This document shows, one piece after another, positions 53,501 through 64,000 of a DNA stretch of 64,000 nt. Position 1 is the first letter of the stretch. Every line of letters begins with the position of its first letter. The stretch is from assembly GCF_034702125.1 (NCBI RefSeq), contig NC_085869.1, forward strand, positions 19,103,677 to 19,167,676. Direction: 5' to 3'. Made by a program: the position numbers and the translations under genes. The notes beneath the pieces are model-generated. The model made no database searches. It saw nothing but the letters and a program-made list of their open reading frames with translations, and was not told the origin of the DNA. Source of the DNA: Engraulis encrasicolus (lineage: Eukaryota; Chordata; Actinopteri; Clupeiformes; Engraulidae).

Positions 53501-54936
53501 AGCACAGCATTGCACTGGCAGGACAGTGTGCATTTTGAGGCTACCTTGGTGTGAATTTAATGTTGTTTACAGCAGACCAGAAACAAGCCCTCGGCAGGCA
53601 GATCCTGCCCCAGTTGCACCCCAGCCAAGGTCATATGAGACACTTTTGATCACAGTAATAGTAAAGATACGTTATCTCTGCAAAGGCGGTCATTAAACCT
53701 GTTTAGTGGGGCAGTCCCTATAGCTTACCTCACCTTTCAAGCATTATGCAAATATTGACACTAGAAAGTGTATGATAAGCATTACAGAGTCCACTAATAA
53801 TGGTCTGGTAATTAATACATTATTAAGCTTGTCCAAATATGGCCGTTCAAGTTGTGGTTAAGCTTGAACGAATCAGCAGTGTTCACAACAACAGTGTTCA
53901 CATAGCCATAATCAGTGTTTTACCTGAACTAGTTGCAAATATTGACACTATAAGTGTATGATAAGCATTACAGAGTCCACTGATAATGGTACAGTAATAA
54001 ATGCATTATTAAGCTTGTCCAAATAGTCAATGTCCAAATTCAAGCTGCAATTATCAAGTTGTGGTTGAGCTTGAACTTAGCAGACTAACAACAGTGTTCA
54101 CTTGGCCACACTATATACCTGAACTAGTTTAGGCCTATAATCAGGGCGAACTGAACCACAAACTGAACGACCAACATTTACTGCCTGTTCAATGAACTAT
54201 GAATGAATGCATTCTGGTACAGTACCTGCAAACAAACTATATGCACCTTCGTTTGATAGGGTGCTATGTTTTCTTAGCGTTCAGGTGAAAACCCAGCCAA
54301 ATACATTGCAAAGGGCCCCAACATAAGATGACATTTAACACGTATATATTTTCACCGTTCTGATATCCTCACAGTGACATATTGCTAAAAAGAACTATTG
54401 ACTAGTTCATTTTTGGAACTATGAACAGACTATTAACTATAAACAATTATGAACTATGAATAAACTAGTTCATTTTGAAATGTGTAAACTAAACTTTGAC
54501 CTAGTAGTTCATGTAGAAAAGGAACTTTCCTCAAAACTGGCCACAATATCATTCTGAAAGTCAGTGATATGCCAGCTTGACATTACAGGGAAGCGAAATT
54601 GGAGAAGTAACTGAGTTACCATATCAGTATTTGTTTTCTTGATGCTTGCTGCCACTTTTTGCACTTATCTTGGTTATGGTACATTTCCAGTTTTGCTCCA
54701 TGCACAATGCCACAGGCTGCCAGAGTAGTGTAGTGTGTGGGTGGGGACTTGACACATGGGAGGAAAAGGAGAAGCTTATCTATTATTCATGGGTTTGTCT
54801 TCATTACGGCCAAGATTACATTGTGTTGGCTTTAGAGAAGCCTGGCTAAGAGGCGCGCTCTGGGACTAGGTGTGGCAATGCTGCTGGGGTTCCAATAGCA
54901 AGCACTGAACTGAAGCTTCCAGTCCTCTGTTTGAAT

Positions 54937-54979
<43 letters not shown>

Positions 54980-57900
54980 ACGCACACGCACACAGTGTTA
55001 CTTGTCCTGTCTTGCACTTTGATGTCAGTCCTGTGAATGTCTATGTCCTTCATGGTATACTGTAGAGAGAGTTCATAAGGGTTGGAGCAGGCGTCACCCA
55101 ACAGTTTTTTTCTTCCTTTTAAGGGTGCTGACCAAAATATTGTAAAACTGAAAAATGAAAAAAGGTCGCACCATGCATAGGTTTCTTTACATGTAATAAA
55201 GAAACCTATGCATGGTACGACCTTTTTTCATTATACTGTAGAGAGAGAAACGTAATTTCAATTTCATTGTATGACCTGTGCATATGAAGAAACTGACAAT
55301 AAAAGCTGACTTGACTTGACTTGACACACACAGACAATCTCAACTTCCTCTCTCCCTCTTCGTCTGCCTTCGTCTGCACCACCAGGACATGGACATGATC
55401 GACATCCTCTGGAAGCAGGACATCGACCTGGGCGCGGGCCGCGAGGTCTTCGACTTCAGCTACCGCCAGAAGGAGCACGAGTTGCAGAAGCAGCGCGAGC
55501 TGGAGGAGGAGAAGCGGCAGCAGCGGGCCCTGGAGCAGGAGAAGGCCCTGCTGGCACAGCTGCAGCTGGACGAGGAGACAGGCGAGTTCGTGCCACGCCC
55601 CTGCCCTGCCTCCACCGCCGCCGCCGCCGTGCCCAGCGGACAACAGCCACAGCTCCAGCCCCACCCCCAGGCCTCACCTGCAGACACACCCACCGCCGCC
55701 GTGGAGGTCAGTCAAGTTCAGGCAAACAGACCTCTGGCTACTTCTCAATGTCCAGTGTTCTAGCCTTTCTAAGGCATGAAACGCCTGGTGATTGGATACT
55801 CCGCGGAGTTCACCAAAGAGTATCCAATCACTGGGCGTTTCACGTCCCAGCAAAGCTAGAACACTGGGCTTTGAGAAAGAGCTAGAGAGGCACACACATA
55901 CACAAACGCACGTACACACACACACAACACACGTGCACGTACACGCACCCACAGGGCCTCTCAGAAGCTCCACCCTCTCCTCTGTGGGTGGCTAGGTAAA
56001 CTGCTGTGTGGTAATTACTGGGGCACAGGTGGCTGATGCCTTTTGTTGCAGGGAGTCCAGGGAGCTCTGCGTAATTTACCCCCTTTGTACTGTAGTTATT
56101 AGGTACACAGCATATATCTCATGAGCTTCCAGACCATGCAAACGTCTGAAATTGAATTGAAGTTAAATATTGGTTGAGAGCCGAAATGTGTTGTTCTTAT
56201 ACTTTTTCCACTTTGTCTGGGTTTGTTTTTGTAGAATGTCGACTTCACCGAGGATGGAGCCGCCATGTCCTTTGACGAGTGCATGGAGCTGCTTGCACAG
56301 ACATTCCCAGTAGTGGAAGCCAGTGAGGTAAGATGACAAACATTGACAGTAACATTGCTCAGTCAAAATGGATGTACGCTTTTTTTTTTTTTTGCCTTGT
56401 CACACCATGCATTGAGTTTGTCCCAATATGCCGTAACGTTTCCTTTTTGTGTGTGTGTGTGTGTGATTGCACAGACCGCTTCCACTTGCCTGGGTTCATC
56501 CGAACCACCCACCAGCAGTGGTCAGCTCCTCATGCCCCCAGAGCAGCCCCCCCTCCTCCCAGAGCCAATGCTCCCCGCCCCACAGAAGGCCTCGTGGACC
56601 GACCTGGACCAGGCCTGGATGGAGTTACTGTCCATTCCTGAATTACAGGTACGGCAAGGGACTTACAGTTGATATCATTGTGCAAGCCACCACCGCCAAC
56701 TCACCGGGATGAAAAATGAGAACAGTTGAAAACAAGCAAAACTTGTTCTGCTCGTCCATGTCCATGAAGGCGTTCACTTTATTCTGTGATGATAAGATAA
56801 AATGATGTCCTACTTTGGTTATAAAAACGGATACTGATACTGACTTCCCCCCTCTGTTTCTTCATTTCCTTCAGCATGCCCTGAATATACAGATGCAGGA
56901 AGTAACTGACTACCTGAGCACAACCCCACAAGCTCCACAAGCACAAGACCCCGGCTACATGCCTTTCATGCCTCCCCTCACAGACCCCGTTGTGTCTCAG
57001 CCGCCAGACGTTTGCGCCAATGAGTTCATTGGCAACTTTGAGGTCAGCTTCCCCGGGGCTACTGGCCCGGCCAATCTTCTGAGTCAGATGTCACTCAAGG
57101 CCTCCGACACGGTGGTCACAACAGCTGTCGGTGGCATTGGCAACACAGGCGAGTACTGTGACATGTTTTACCCAGACCTGCTCGGCGGCACAGCCAAAGT
57201 CAACCAGCCGACTCCTCAGGAGCCCTGCAACACGGTAGTGAGCGGAATCTGCCAGGCCGCAGAAACCCCAAACAGCTCGCCCCTCAAGCCTTTAGAAATG
57301 CAAGAGCTGTCGGCCGGCGATCCCTTCACAGTTGGCGTTAAGAGCGACGTGGCCATGGAGTTCCCCGATTCTGACTCGGGCTTGTCTCTGGACGCCAGTC
57401 CCAACATAGGCTCCCCTGAGAAGTCTGCATATGGGGACGGCTCGCTCGGTTTCAGCGATTCAGACATGGACGAGATGGAGAGCAATCCAGGGAGCGAGTC
57501 GGACTATTCAGAGATGTTCTCCCTGTCGTTCACCAGTGGCAACTCGTCGGGATCTGGCGCCAACAGCCCCACACGCCAGCAGCAGAGAAGAAAAGGCAAG
57601 CTACCCAAAACAGAGCCGGCCGAGGCCAGCGTTCACGGCGCGCCGCCCTTCACCAAGGACAAGGCCAAGAGGCGCTCGGAGTCGCGGCTGTCCCGCGACG
57701 AACAGCGGGCCCGGGCCCTCCAGATCCCCTTCCCCACCGACCTGATCATCAACCTGCCCGTGGACGACTTCAACGAGCTCATGTCCAAGCACCAGCTCAA
57801 CGAGGCCCAGCTGGCCCTGGTCCGCGACATCCGCCGCCGCGGCAAGAACAAGGTGGCGGCCCAGAACTGCCGCAAGCGCAAGATGGAGAACATCGTGGGC

Positions 57901-58149
57901 CTGGAGTTCGACCTGGACTCGCTGAAGGAGGAGCGGGACCGGCTGCTGCGGGAGAAGACGGAGCAGAGCGGCAGCCTGCGGCAGATGAAGCAGCAGCTCA
58001 ACACACTCTACCTGGAGGTGTTCAGCATGCTGAGGGACGAGCAGGGCAGGCCCTACTCCCCCGCCGACTACTCGCTGCAGCAGACCTCTGACGGCACCGT
58101 CTTCCTGGTCCCCAGGGTCAAAAAGACACTTGTCAAGAGTAACGCCTAG
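49048..58149 (+). CDS. nfe2l2: nuclear factor erythroid 2-related factor 2 (Nrf2), complete
   Basis: CNC-bZIP activator of antioxidant and detoxification genes. It binds antioxidant response elements with small Maf proteins and is degraded through Keap1-Cul3 in the cytoplasm. Exons: 49048-49089, 55386-55706, 56235-56327, 56475-56648, 56875-58149, all phase 0, 634 residues (human 605). The start [14 protein letters not shown] matches the vertebrate N-terminus. Neh2 has LWKQDIDLG (DLG at 28-30) and LDEETGEF (ETGE at 78-81), the two Keap1 contacts. [13 protein letters not shown] and [12 protein letters not shown] belong to Neh4/5. DSGLS at 377-381 matches the beta-TrCP degron DSGIS. Neh1 begins with [20 protein letters not shown]; the basic region [14 protein letters not shown] starts at about 533. 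The C-terminus VFLVPRVKK is Neh3. Neighbours suggest the teleost 'a' copy, but I cannot exclude the other paralogue. Confidence 0.97.
50447..50553. repeat. (CA)n and (GA)n arrays
   Basis: CA with TGCACG interruption at about 50,451-50,492, then GA at 50,497-50,553, in nfe2l2 intron 1. Confidence 0.92.
50947..51319. mobile_element. foldback element, nfe2l2 intron 1
   Basis: Ends GTTAAGAC and GTCTTAAC. Arms share GCAATGACCAAGTCATA.TG and TTACTAAAAGCCCTGT with their inverses, and a central CATAGTATTGTAGTACTATG is itself palindromic. A related sequence is at 53,398-53,545. Confidence 0.8.
53398..53545. mobile_element. diverged, partial relative of the 50,947 foldback
   Basis: Shares TTATAAAATTTGATG-like, GACCAAGTCATAATGTATTA and TACTAAAG phrases in the same order as the left half of the 50,947 element. 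Confidence 0.6.
54942..54993. repeat. (CA)n array with CG interruptions
   Basis: About 26 dinucleotide units, the right part CACACG. Confidence 0.9.
55067..55240. mobile_element. foldback element, copy B (short hairpin)
   Basis: GAAAAAAGGTCGCACCATGC arm at 55,158 and its inverse at 55,195-55,232, loop ACATG only. The left flank (GTTCATAAGGGTTGGAGCAG, CCAAAATATTGT) is the inverse of the right flank of copy A at 5,844-5,925. It ends about 150 bp before exon 2. Confidence 0.85.
55386..55706 (+). CDS. nfe2l2: nfe2l2 coding exon 2 (Neh2, Keap1-binding)
   Basis: 321 bp, acceptor CACCAG, donor GAG|GTCAGT. Carries both the DLG and ETGE Keap1 motifs and the helix between them. That helix keeps only four lysines (43, 49, 57, 67) where human has seven. 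After ETGE the exon is extended by a Pro/Ala/Gln-rich segment. GC-rich, unlike its intron surroundings. Confidence 0.97.
55738..55880. mobile_element. foldback in nfe2l2 intron 2, next to the exon 2 donor
   Basis: CCAGTGTTCTAGC, GAAACGCC and GATTGGATACTC on the left are mirrored by GAGTATCCAATC, GGGCGTTTC and GCTAGAACACTGG on the right. The hairpin starts about 30 nt after the donor in a 528-bp intron. Confidence 0.85.
56235..56327 (+). CDS. nfe2l2: nfe2l2 coding exon 3
   Basis: 93 bp, acceptor TTTTTGTAG, donor GAG|GTAAGA. Encodes [20 protein letters not shown] then [11 protein letters not shown], the transactivation (Neh4) block that binds CBP in mammals. Confidence 0.96.
56475..56648 (+). 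CDS. nfe2l2: nfe2l2 coding exon 4
   Basis: 174 bp, acceptor TTGCACAG, donor CAG|GTACGG. Ends [18 protein letters not shown], the Neh5 block. A short (GT)n lies at 56,449-56,464 just before the acceptor. Confidence 0.96.
56875..58149 (+). CDS. nfe2l2: nfe2l2 coding exon 5 (Neh6, Neh1 bZIP, Neh3, stop)
   Basis: 1,275 bp including TAG, acceptor CCTTCAG. Holds the DSGLS degron, an acidic stretch ([17 protein letters not shown]), the CNC domain, the basic region and a leucine zipper through to VFLVPRVKK. The second beta-TrCP site of mammals (DSAPGS) appears as ESNPGS, weaker by sequence. Confidence 0.97.
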   Translation, partial: HALNIQMQEVTDYLSTTPQAPQAQDPGYMPFMPPLTDPVVSQPPDVCANEFIGNFEVSFPGATGPANLLSQMSLKASDTVVTTAVGGIGNTGEYCDMFYPDLLGGTAKVNQPTPQEPCNTVVSGICQAAETPNSSPLKPLEMQELSAGDPFTVGVKSDVAMEFPDSDSGLSLDASPNIGSPEKSAYGDGSLGFSDSDMDEMESNPGSESDYSEMFSLSFTSGNSSGSGANSPTRQQQRRKGKLPKTEPAEASVHGAPPFTKDKAKRRSESRLSRDEQRARALQIPFPTDLIINLPVDDFNELMSKHQLNEAQLALVRDIRRRGKNKVAAQNCRKRKMENIVGLEFDLDSLKEERDRLLREKTEQSGSLRQMKQQLNTLYLEVFSMLRDEQGRPYSPADYSLQQTSDGTVFLVPRVKKTLVKSNA

Positions 58150-58640
58150 CACTTATTAGCGTTATTATTATGACCTGTTCCTGTCTCTCCATCCCTCCCT
58201 CCCCCACAAAAAAAAATATCTCTTATTTTTTCCCCCTTTATTCCTGCGGTACTGCATTGCTCCAGCTATGTACTATGCAAAGATAACTTTATAGTTGAAA
58301 TTTTTGCTTATGCGTAAAAATACACCAAAACAGAAAAACAGCAGAACTATTATATAGTTTTTGCTTATTCTACTCTTAATATTTTTAATATCTATTGTTA
58401 TTTTTTACTTCTTTATATTTCTCTCCTTAAGATTCTTTTATCTGTATTGTTTGTAAATACATTTATACTTTGTTTGCTATTGGAATATGACTGTACTGTA
58501 TATACCACATTTTAGTATGCTAATAATTTTGTTGCAATCACTGGCACTTAAGTCTGTTTTATATCTTAATTTACAGTTCTATGGCTATTTTATCTCTTTG
58601 TGCTTTATAAAAAAAATAAACTATCCAATCAAGCTACAGC
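58150..58640 (+). other. nfe2l2: nfe2l2 3' UTR
   Basis: A/T-rich sequence with several ATTTTT/TATTTA runs after the stop codon, ending at the first strong poly(A) signal. The end is inferred from that signal. Confidence 0.7.
58615..58620 (+). terminator. poly(A) signal AATAAA of nfe2l2
   Basis: AATAAA about 470 bp after the stop codon, preceded by TTTATAAAAAA and followed by a T/G-rich stretch (GTTGTTTTTTTCCC at about 58,648), the usual arrangement for cleavage. Confidence 0.7.
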
Positions 58641-61600
58641 TACCCTCCGTTGTTTTTTTCCCAAGTTATCAATCAGTGAGGGGCCTTGAGCAACTTGTGT
58701 GATCTCCACTAATGATTAGACGTCATAGGTCAAACCACTTGTTAAAAGAACATCTCGAGTGCTATAGTGTGTGACCCTTTCAAGAGTTTTAGATTGGTAC
58801 ATGGGTCAGTGCTGCACTTAAAACCGTTTGGATTACACACTCTTGGGCAGACTTTTAAGACATACCTCTCTGAAAATCTACTCTAATGCTTCCATGACCG
58901 CCGGTGTTTTCCATGTGTGGTGGCTTATAGACTGGTCTAAATCTATGAGGTATTTCTGAAATGGTGCTTGACACACTATTACGCAACAGCAACTCATTGT
59001 TTGACTGCGCCCCATGTGAAACATGCATGACGACTCCACAAAGCCTGACTGACAAAACACCTCGGGAAAGCAAACGGCTGCACATTGTGCTGTTTGGTTT
59101 GCAGTCTCAGGCACTCTCACCCACAAACATTACCTTTGAACACCAAGCCCCTTTCTCCCTTTTGCTCGCAGTGCCTCTCCCACAGTTCAGTGGGTGGCAC
59201 TAACAAAACAGGTGGCTTAAATGCCTTTTCTCCTCTTTGACAATCCAGTGCCACAAATCATTTTGTATAATAAAATCAGGGAAAGTATTATGTAAGTAAA
59301 AGTATTATGCAAAATATTAGGCAGATATTTGTCACTCGTGCCCACACTTGCTCTAGGGAGCTGGCCTGAAATGAAAATCTGCTGTAAATGACATTGGGTG
59401 GGGCCTAAGCAAACTACTATGCATGTAGTATTTGCTGTTTGTTTGAATGGGCTCCAGATAACTTGACTGCTTTGTGAAGCTTGAGGAGGCTGTAATCCAT
59501 CATGACCTCATGGCCAACAATAAACATCATGTTTGTGTAAAGCGAAACAAATCCAACAGCAAAAGACATGATGCTGGTGGTGACCATTACAAGAAAGTAC
59601 TCCATTGTTGGGGGGGGGAAAGTGCTTTATTTATAAATAGGCAACTTCTAAAAAGAAGTTAATAAAAACTGTGAACACTAATACTCTTACAGGGAATTAC
59701 TGCACAGTAGAGCATTCTGAAACAAGCCCACCCCCACCCTCCATTTAAATCAGCAGACAATGTACACTTTTGTTTCTTTTTTTGCTGTAACTTTTCAGCA
59801 GATCCCCACAAGCCAAGAAGCAATTGCATGTCCCATTTATAATATGACCCCACAAGCATACCTTCATACTCTGCTCCCAGGGTCAGCAGCTGTGTTGTTT
59901 GAAGCCAGAGCTTTGGCTCAATAAGACCAATTTACAGTACATAAGTACATACGAGACAAATATACAGTACATATGTAATCTTACCTGTTCAACCTTTGAG
60001 AAATTCACCTGTTTTTAGATCATGCTTACAAGAAAAATTCATCTTTGCAAGTGACATTGCTAGACTTTTACATTAGCGTGCCATATGTCATTATTATCTT
60101 TGGTCATTTATACAATTAGTTCATACAGCCATATACATTTTGAAAACACACATCCTTACCCAGCAAGTACCTTCAGGTAGAACACGTTGAAATGCTTCTT
60201 TTCCCAAAATCTGAAAACCAAGCAAAGTTGTTACTCTTACCTTGTCTGTAAGACACTGCTCCATCTTCTTGTACTCTGCTCTGGTACTGAAAAGTGTTCA
60301 ACCTCACTCACTCATTCCCCTCTCAAGCACTGGATCTCATTCTACTGTAGACCTACAACACATTCACTGTGCAATCTCACAGACTATGTGGTTCTCAGGG
60401 GGGGTCAAAAAACAGGAACTTACTAGCTTCTCTTCCAGTGGCTCGCTGTCTTCCTGAAGAAACCACTAGCTCTTGGAAGAAGATGCTGGCTATTGGAGCA
60501 AGAGAGACTGCAAAGCTTCTTCAGAGTAGATGTTGTAGTTGCTGGCAATAATGCTCCCTCCATTTTCTGTTTGTATGAATGTGCTGACTGGACCACACTG
60601 TTCTGGGCTGGACGATGTCATACCTCAACACTTTCAGCAATGGTCAATATGATGCCACTTTTGGTGGAGAAAAAAAAACTCTTCTTGAAAACCTGGAACA
60701 TTAGTCTTCAGCCTACTGCTGGACTGACTGACAGAAGCCTGTGTCAAAGGCGTCAAAAATCTTCTCAAACAAGATTGTGCATACTGTACATAATGTACAC
60801 ATCAATTTATCTACACTTGCATCGGTGAAAATGAAATGCTCATTCATGTCCATCTACCTCACACCCAATGATGCACTACACTACATAAGAGAATTTACTA
60901 CACAACTTTATTTTTATCTGATGTTCCACTTTCCAAAATATGTTAACAATCTAGAATTCTGTTTGTACAAGTTGTGTAAAAACACATGCCCTCCAGTTAT
61001 TGGATGTCTAAACTGCATACACTAGCTCTTCATACAACCAGATAGACAACACTTAATAATACAAAAATACACTTGACACTGACAAGCAAAAATCACCAGT
61101 GGTTACAACTTAAAACAAAGTCTTTAAAATAATAATAAAATAGGGTTTAAAACTCACACTTTCTAGTCTATTCATCGGTAATTAAATAACAAAGGAAAGG
61201 CCACAGAATGGTTTTGTCTACTACAAACATATATGACACCAATTCAAAAAACCGTCGGCACAATTACTCAAAATACTTTTTCAAAATCTTTTTTTTCTGA
61301 CGTTTTGAAATTCCTTTTAAAACCACTAGCACATTTCACATGGGGGAATTTTATCAGGTGCACAAAGGAAAAAAAGATATTCATTCCGTGTTGTGTTGGG
61401 TGGGGGGAATCTAGTGTCAAAGAAGATGAAAGGAATGTAGACTCTGTTTCTGTTGTCACTAGCTACACTCTTGCACTTGTAGCTAGGGTGCACGGGTCGT
61501 GTCAAAAAAGGGTCTCCAAATTAAAGCTGCAGTACGGTAACTTTGTTTCTTTTCTGACTATGGATCCTGGCTCCTGTCGAGTCCTTCTACTGCGCTCAGA

Positions 61601-61823
61601 CGACTGGACTGGACTGGACTGCCTCAACGTAACCTGCAGCTTTCCTGACAACTCCTCTGGCTCTCCTCACACCTCCTCCCCTGCTTAAGAACTGAAGCCT
61701 GTTGAATGGATACAGGATAGAATAGAATACATTGTTATTCTACAAAATGTGTGTGTACAAACCTTCAGTCTACTACACACAAGTGGCTGCAGATGAACTC
61801 AACTTACCATTGGCTAGCGAGAA
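58641..61823. other. convergent nfe2l2-hnrnpa3 intergenic region, including the hnrnpa3 3' UTR
   Basis: 3.2 kb of mostly unique A/T-rich sequence. Several TTTATT motifs on the plus strand (AATAAA on the minus strand), for example near 59,628 and 60,906, could end hnrnpa3 transcripts, so the 3' UTR boundary is not fixed. No ORF with recognisable protein content. Confidence 0.5.
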
Positions 61824-63885
<2,062 letters not shown>

Positions 63886-64000
63886 CTGAAACGAAAGCAA
63901 CACCATCACTGAGGACACAAATAACATGTCTAATCTCTCAAGAAGTCCAATAGCGGCCCTACCCCATCTCTCTCTCCCAACTCGCTTCCTGTCACCATCT
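63886..64000. other. hnrnpa3 intron at the right edge
   Basis: 115 bp of intron upstream of the 63,885 acceptor. No exon reaches the edge. Confidence 0.7.

Larger units (their letters stand above)
49090..55385. other. nfe2l2 intron 1 (6.3 kb)
   Basis: Mostly unique A/T-rich sequence. Contains CA and GA arrays at 50,451-50,553, a foldback at 50,947-51,319 and a diverged relative at 53,398-53,545, hAT-like sequence with repeated GAATCGATTCGAT-type sites at 51,925-52,345, a CA array at 54,942-54,993 and a foldback-family copy at 55,067-55,240. No exon found. Confidence 0.6.

Noticed and set aside
55456..55693. Minus-strand Ala/Ser/Arg-rich ORFs opposite nfe2l2 exon 2, and similar ones opposite exon 5
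   Set aside because: They are shadows of GC-rich coding exons. The plus strand has family motifs and correct splice sites.

Overview
The window is teleost fish nuclear DNA. Three vertebrate genes with normal spliced structure lie in the order agps (minus), nfe2l2 (plus), hnrnpa3 (minus). Human chromosome 2q31 has the same three neighbours with the same relative orientations: AGPS and NFE2L2 divergent, NFE2L2 and HNRNPA3 convergent. Long CA/GT, GA and tetranucleotide arrays, Tc1-like transposons and many small foldback and hAT-like elements point to a ray-finned fish. I cannot name the species.

Layout. Positions 1 to 44,828 hold agps on the minus strand, read right to left. Twelve coding exons were placed by hand, and every splice phase closes. 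They encode the first 401 residues of alkylglycerone-phosphate synthase. This includes the N-terminal PTS2 peroxisomal signal, most of the FAD-binding domain and the start of the C-terminal part. The remaining third or so lies past the left edge. Introns are large and full of repeats. They hold one Tc1-like transposon with an intact 337-codon transposase (14,756 to 16,373), a broken sister copy (35,304 to 36,894), a decayed member of a different Tc1 family (37,304 to 37,880), a 469-bp foldback element with a perfect 8-bp target duplication (18,317 to 18,785), and a 3.2-kb TIR element carrying a 140-bp tandem satellite (21,338 to 24,544).

From 44,829 to 49,047 is the divergent intergenic region. 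It has a foldback element and one unidentified exon-like ORF with a good splice donor. From 49,048 to 58,149 is nfe2l2 (Nrf2) on the plus strand, complete in five coding exons (634 residues). The Keap1-binding DLG and ETGE motifs, a beta-TrCP-type DSGLS degron and the CNC-bZIP domain are all present. A poly(A) signal is at 58,615. From 61,824 to the right edge is the 3' end of an hnRNP A/B gene on the minus strand, by position hnrnpa3. Five exons encode the glycine-rich tail and an M9/PY-type nuclear localisation signal. The RRM exons are off the right edge.

The three genes do not form one pathway: ether-lipid synthesis in peroxisomes, the oxidative-stress transcription factor, and an RNA-binding protein. 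Their conserved order is an old vertebrate arrangement. The most notable sequence features are simple repeats directly at agps splice acceptors, a GC-AG intron in agps, a possibly active Tc1-like copy, the satellite-bearing composite element, a recent 3.15-kb-spaced duplication, and a lysine-poor Neh2 degron segment in Nrf2. I found no RNA genes, CRISPR arrays or viral genes.
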